From: Thermodesulfovibrionales bacterium
GTDB lineage: Bacteria > Nitrospirota > Thermodesulfovibrionia > Thermodesulfovibrionales > SM23-35
DNA length: 7,394 nucleotides
Reading direction: 5' to 3'
Assembly (NCBI GenBank): GCA_020053565.1
Contig: JAGVMY010000109.1
Span: forward strand, 1-7,394
Numbering within the stretch: position 1 is the first letter of the stretch; each line of letters starts with the position of its first letter. The notes beneath the pieces were generated by a model. That model was not told the origin of the DNA. It saw nothing but the letters and a program-made list of their open reading frames with translations, and made no database searches. Positions 7,351 through 7,394 of the stretch are shown here, in pieces. The translations under genes were made by a program, and so were the position numbers.

Positions 7351-7394
7351 GTGGAAACAAAACTGGTAGTATTTAAGAGTAAGGAGATTCAGCG
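7351..7394 (+). CDS. Bro-N domain (phage antirepressor/BRO-like) protein, 5' end only
   Basis: The GTG start at 7351 opens METKLVVFKSKEIQR and continues past the window edge. This matches from memory the first residues of Bro-N family proteins, which typically begin with M-x-T-K-x-x-V-F-x-x-K-x-I-R and continue into the Bro-N fold. Such domains are found in baculovirus BRO proteins, phage antirepressors and many stand-alone bacterial genes, usually as DNA-binding modules on mobile DNA. The start is well supported by AAAGGAGG six bases upstream and by the in-frame TAG just before it. It overlaps the last 26 bases of the broken cas1 frame in a different frame. Fifteen residues are visible, so the family call is tentative; the existence of a gene start here is better supported than its identity. 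No domain boundaries or function can be read. Confidence 0.6.
   Translation, partial: METKLVVFKSKEIQ

Larger units (their letters stand above)
7173..7376 (+). pseudogene. cas1: 5' remnant of type I-E cas1, interrupted after codon 34
   Basis: Cas1 is the integrase that, with Cas2, inserts new spacers. ATG 7173 follows the cas6e stop by two bases and has GAGGGAGG at 7158-7165. Residues 5-34 fit Cas1e closely: LPLLKPIPIKDRISVLF (5-21), then VERGNLDVLNGTF (22-34), which corresponds to the E. coli start ending in IDVIDGAF. Family members continue with a segment like VLIDKTGVRTHIPVG; here residue 35 onward (KKKSLVQRLF...) is unrelated and the frame stops at TAA 7374-7376. The other two forward frames stop at 7274-7276 and 7288-7290, so a simple frameshift is excluded. 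No catalytic residue of Cas1 (all in the C-terminal part) is present. The 67-residue product cannot act as an integrase. The rest of cas1 may lie beyond an insertion or be lost. Confidence 0.85.

Overview
The window is almost entirely one co-oriented type I-E CRISPR-Cas operon on the + strand, in the order cas3 - cas8e (cse1/casA) - cse2 (casB, cas11) - cas7e (casC) - cas5e (casD) - cas6e (casE) - 5' end of cas1. This is the classical I-E gene order. The genes are packed with gaps of 15 nt or less, or with overlaps (TAATG between cas3 and cas8e, ATGA between cas7e and cas5e, 26 nt between cas5e and cas6e). Most have a strong purine-rich Shine-Dalgarno sequence, so one translationally coupled transcript is likely. 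No CRISPR repeat, leader, cas2, tRNA, rRNA or terminator is visible here.

The host is a bacterium of moderate G+C content with strong AGGAGG-type ribosome binding sites. I cannot place it taxonomically. The cas proteins look ordinary for I-E, and the Bro-N-like gene start at the 3' edge recalls a family I associate with uncultivated environmental bacteria, but that impression is weak.

Region by region: 1-43 holds the possible tail of an upstream ORF. 44-2614 is a full-length Cas3 nuclease-helicase with all HD and DExD/H motifs. 2614-6596 encodes the Cascade subunits Cas8e, Cse2, Cas7e and Cas5e. 6571-7170 is Cas6e, the crRNA-processing ribonuclease. 7173-7274 encodes the first 34 residues of a typical I-E Cas1.

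The striking point is the right edge. Cas1 homology stops abruptly after codon 34, and neither other forward frame continues it. About 76 bp later a new gene begins (GTG at 7351, good Shine-Dalgarno), whose first residues match the N-terminus of a Bro-N (phage antirepressor/BRO-like) protein. The simplest reading is that a mobile or phage-derived segment inserted into cas1, or that a rearrangement replaced the rest of it. The system would then keep an apparently intact interference module (Cas3 and Cascade) but lose spacer acquisition, unless another cas1 exists elsewhere. Cas7e also carries a charged low-complexity insertion and a perfect 12-bp tandem duplication.
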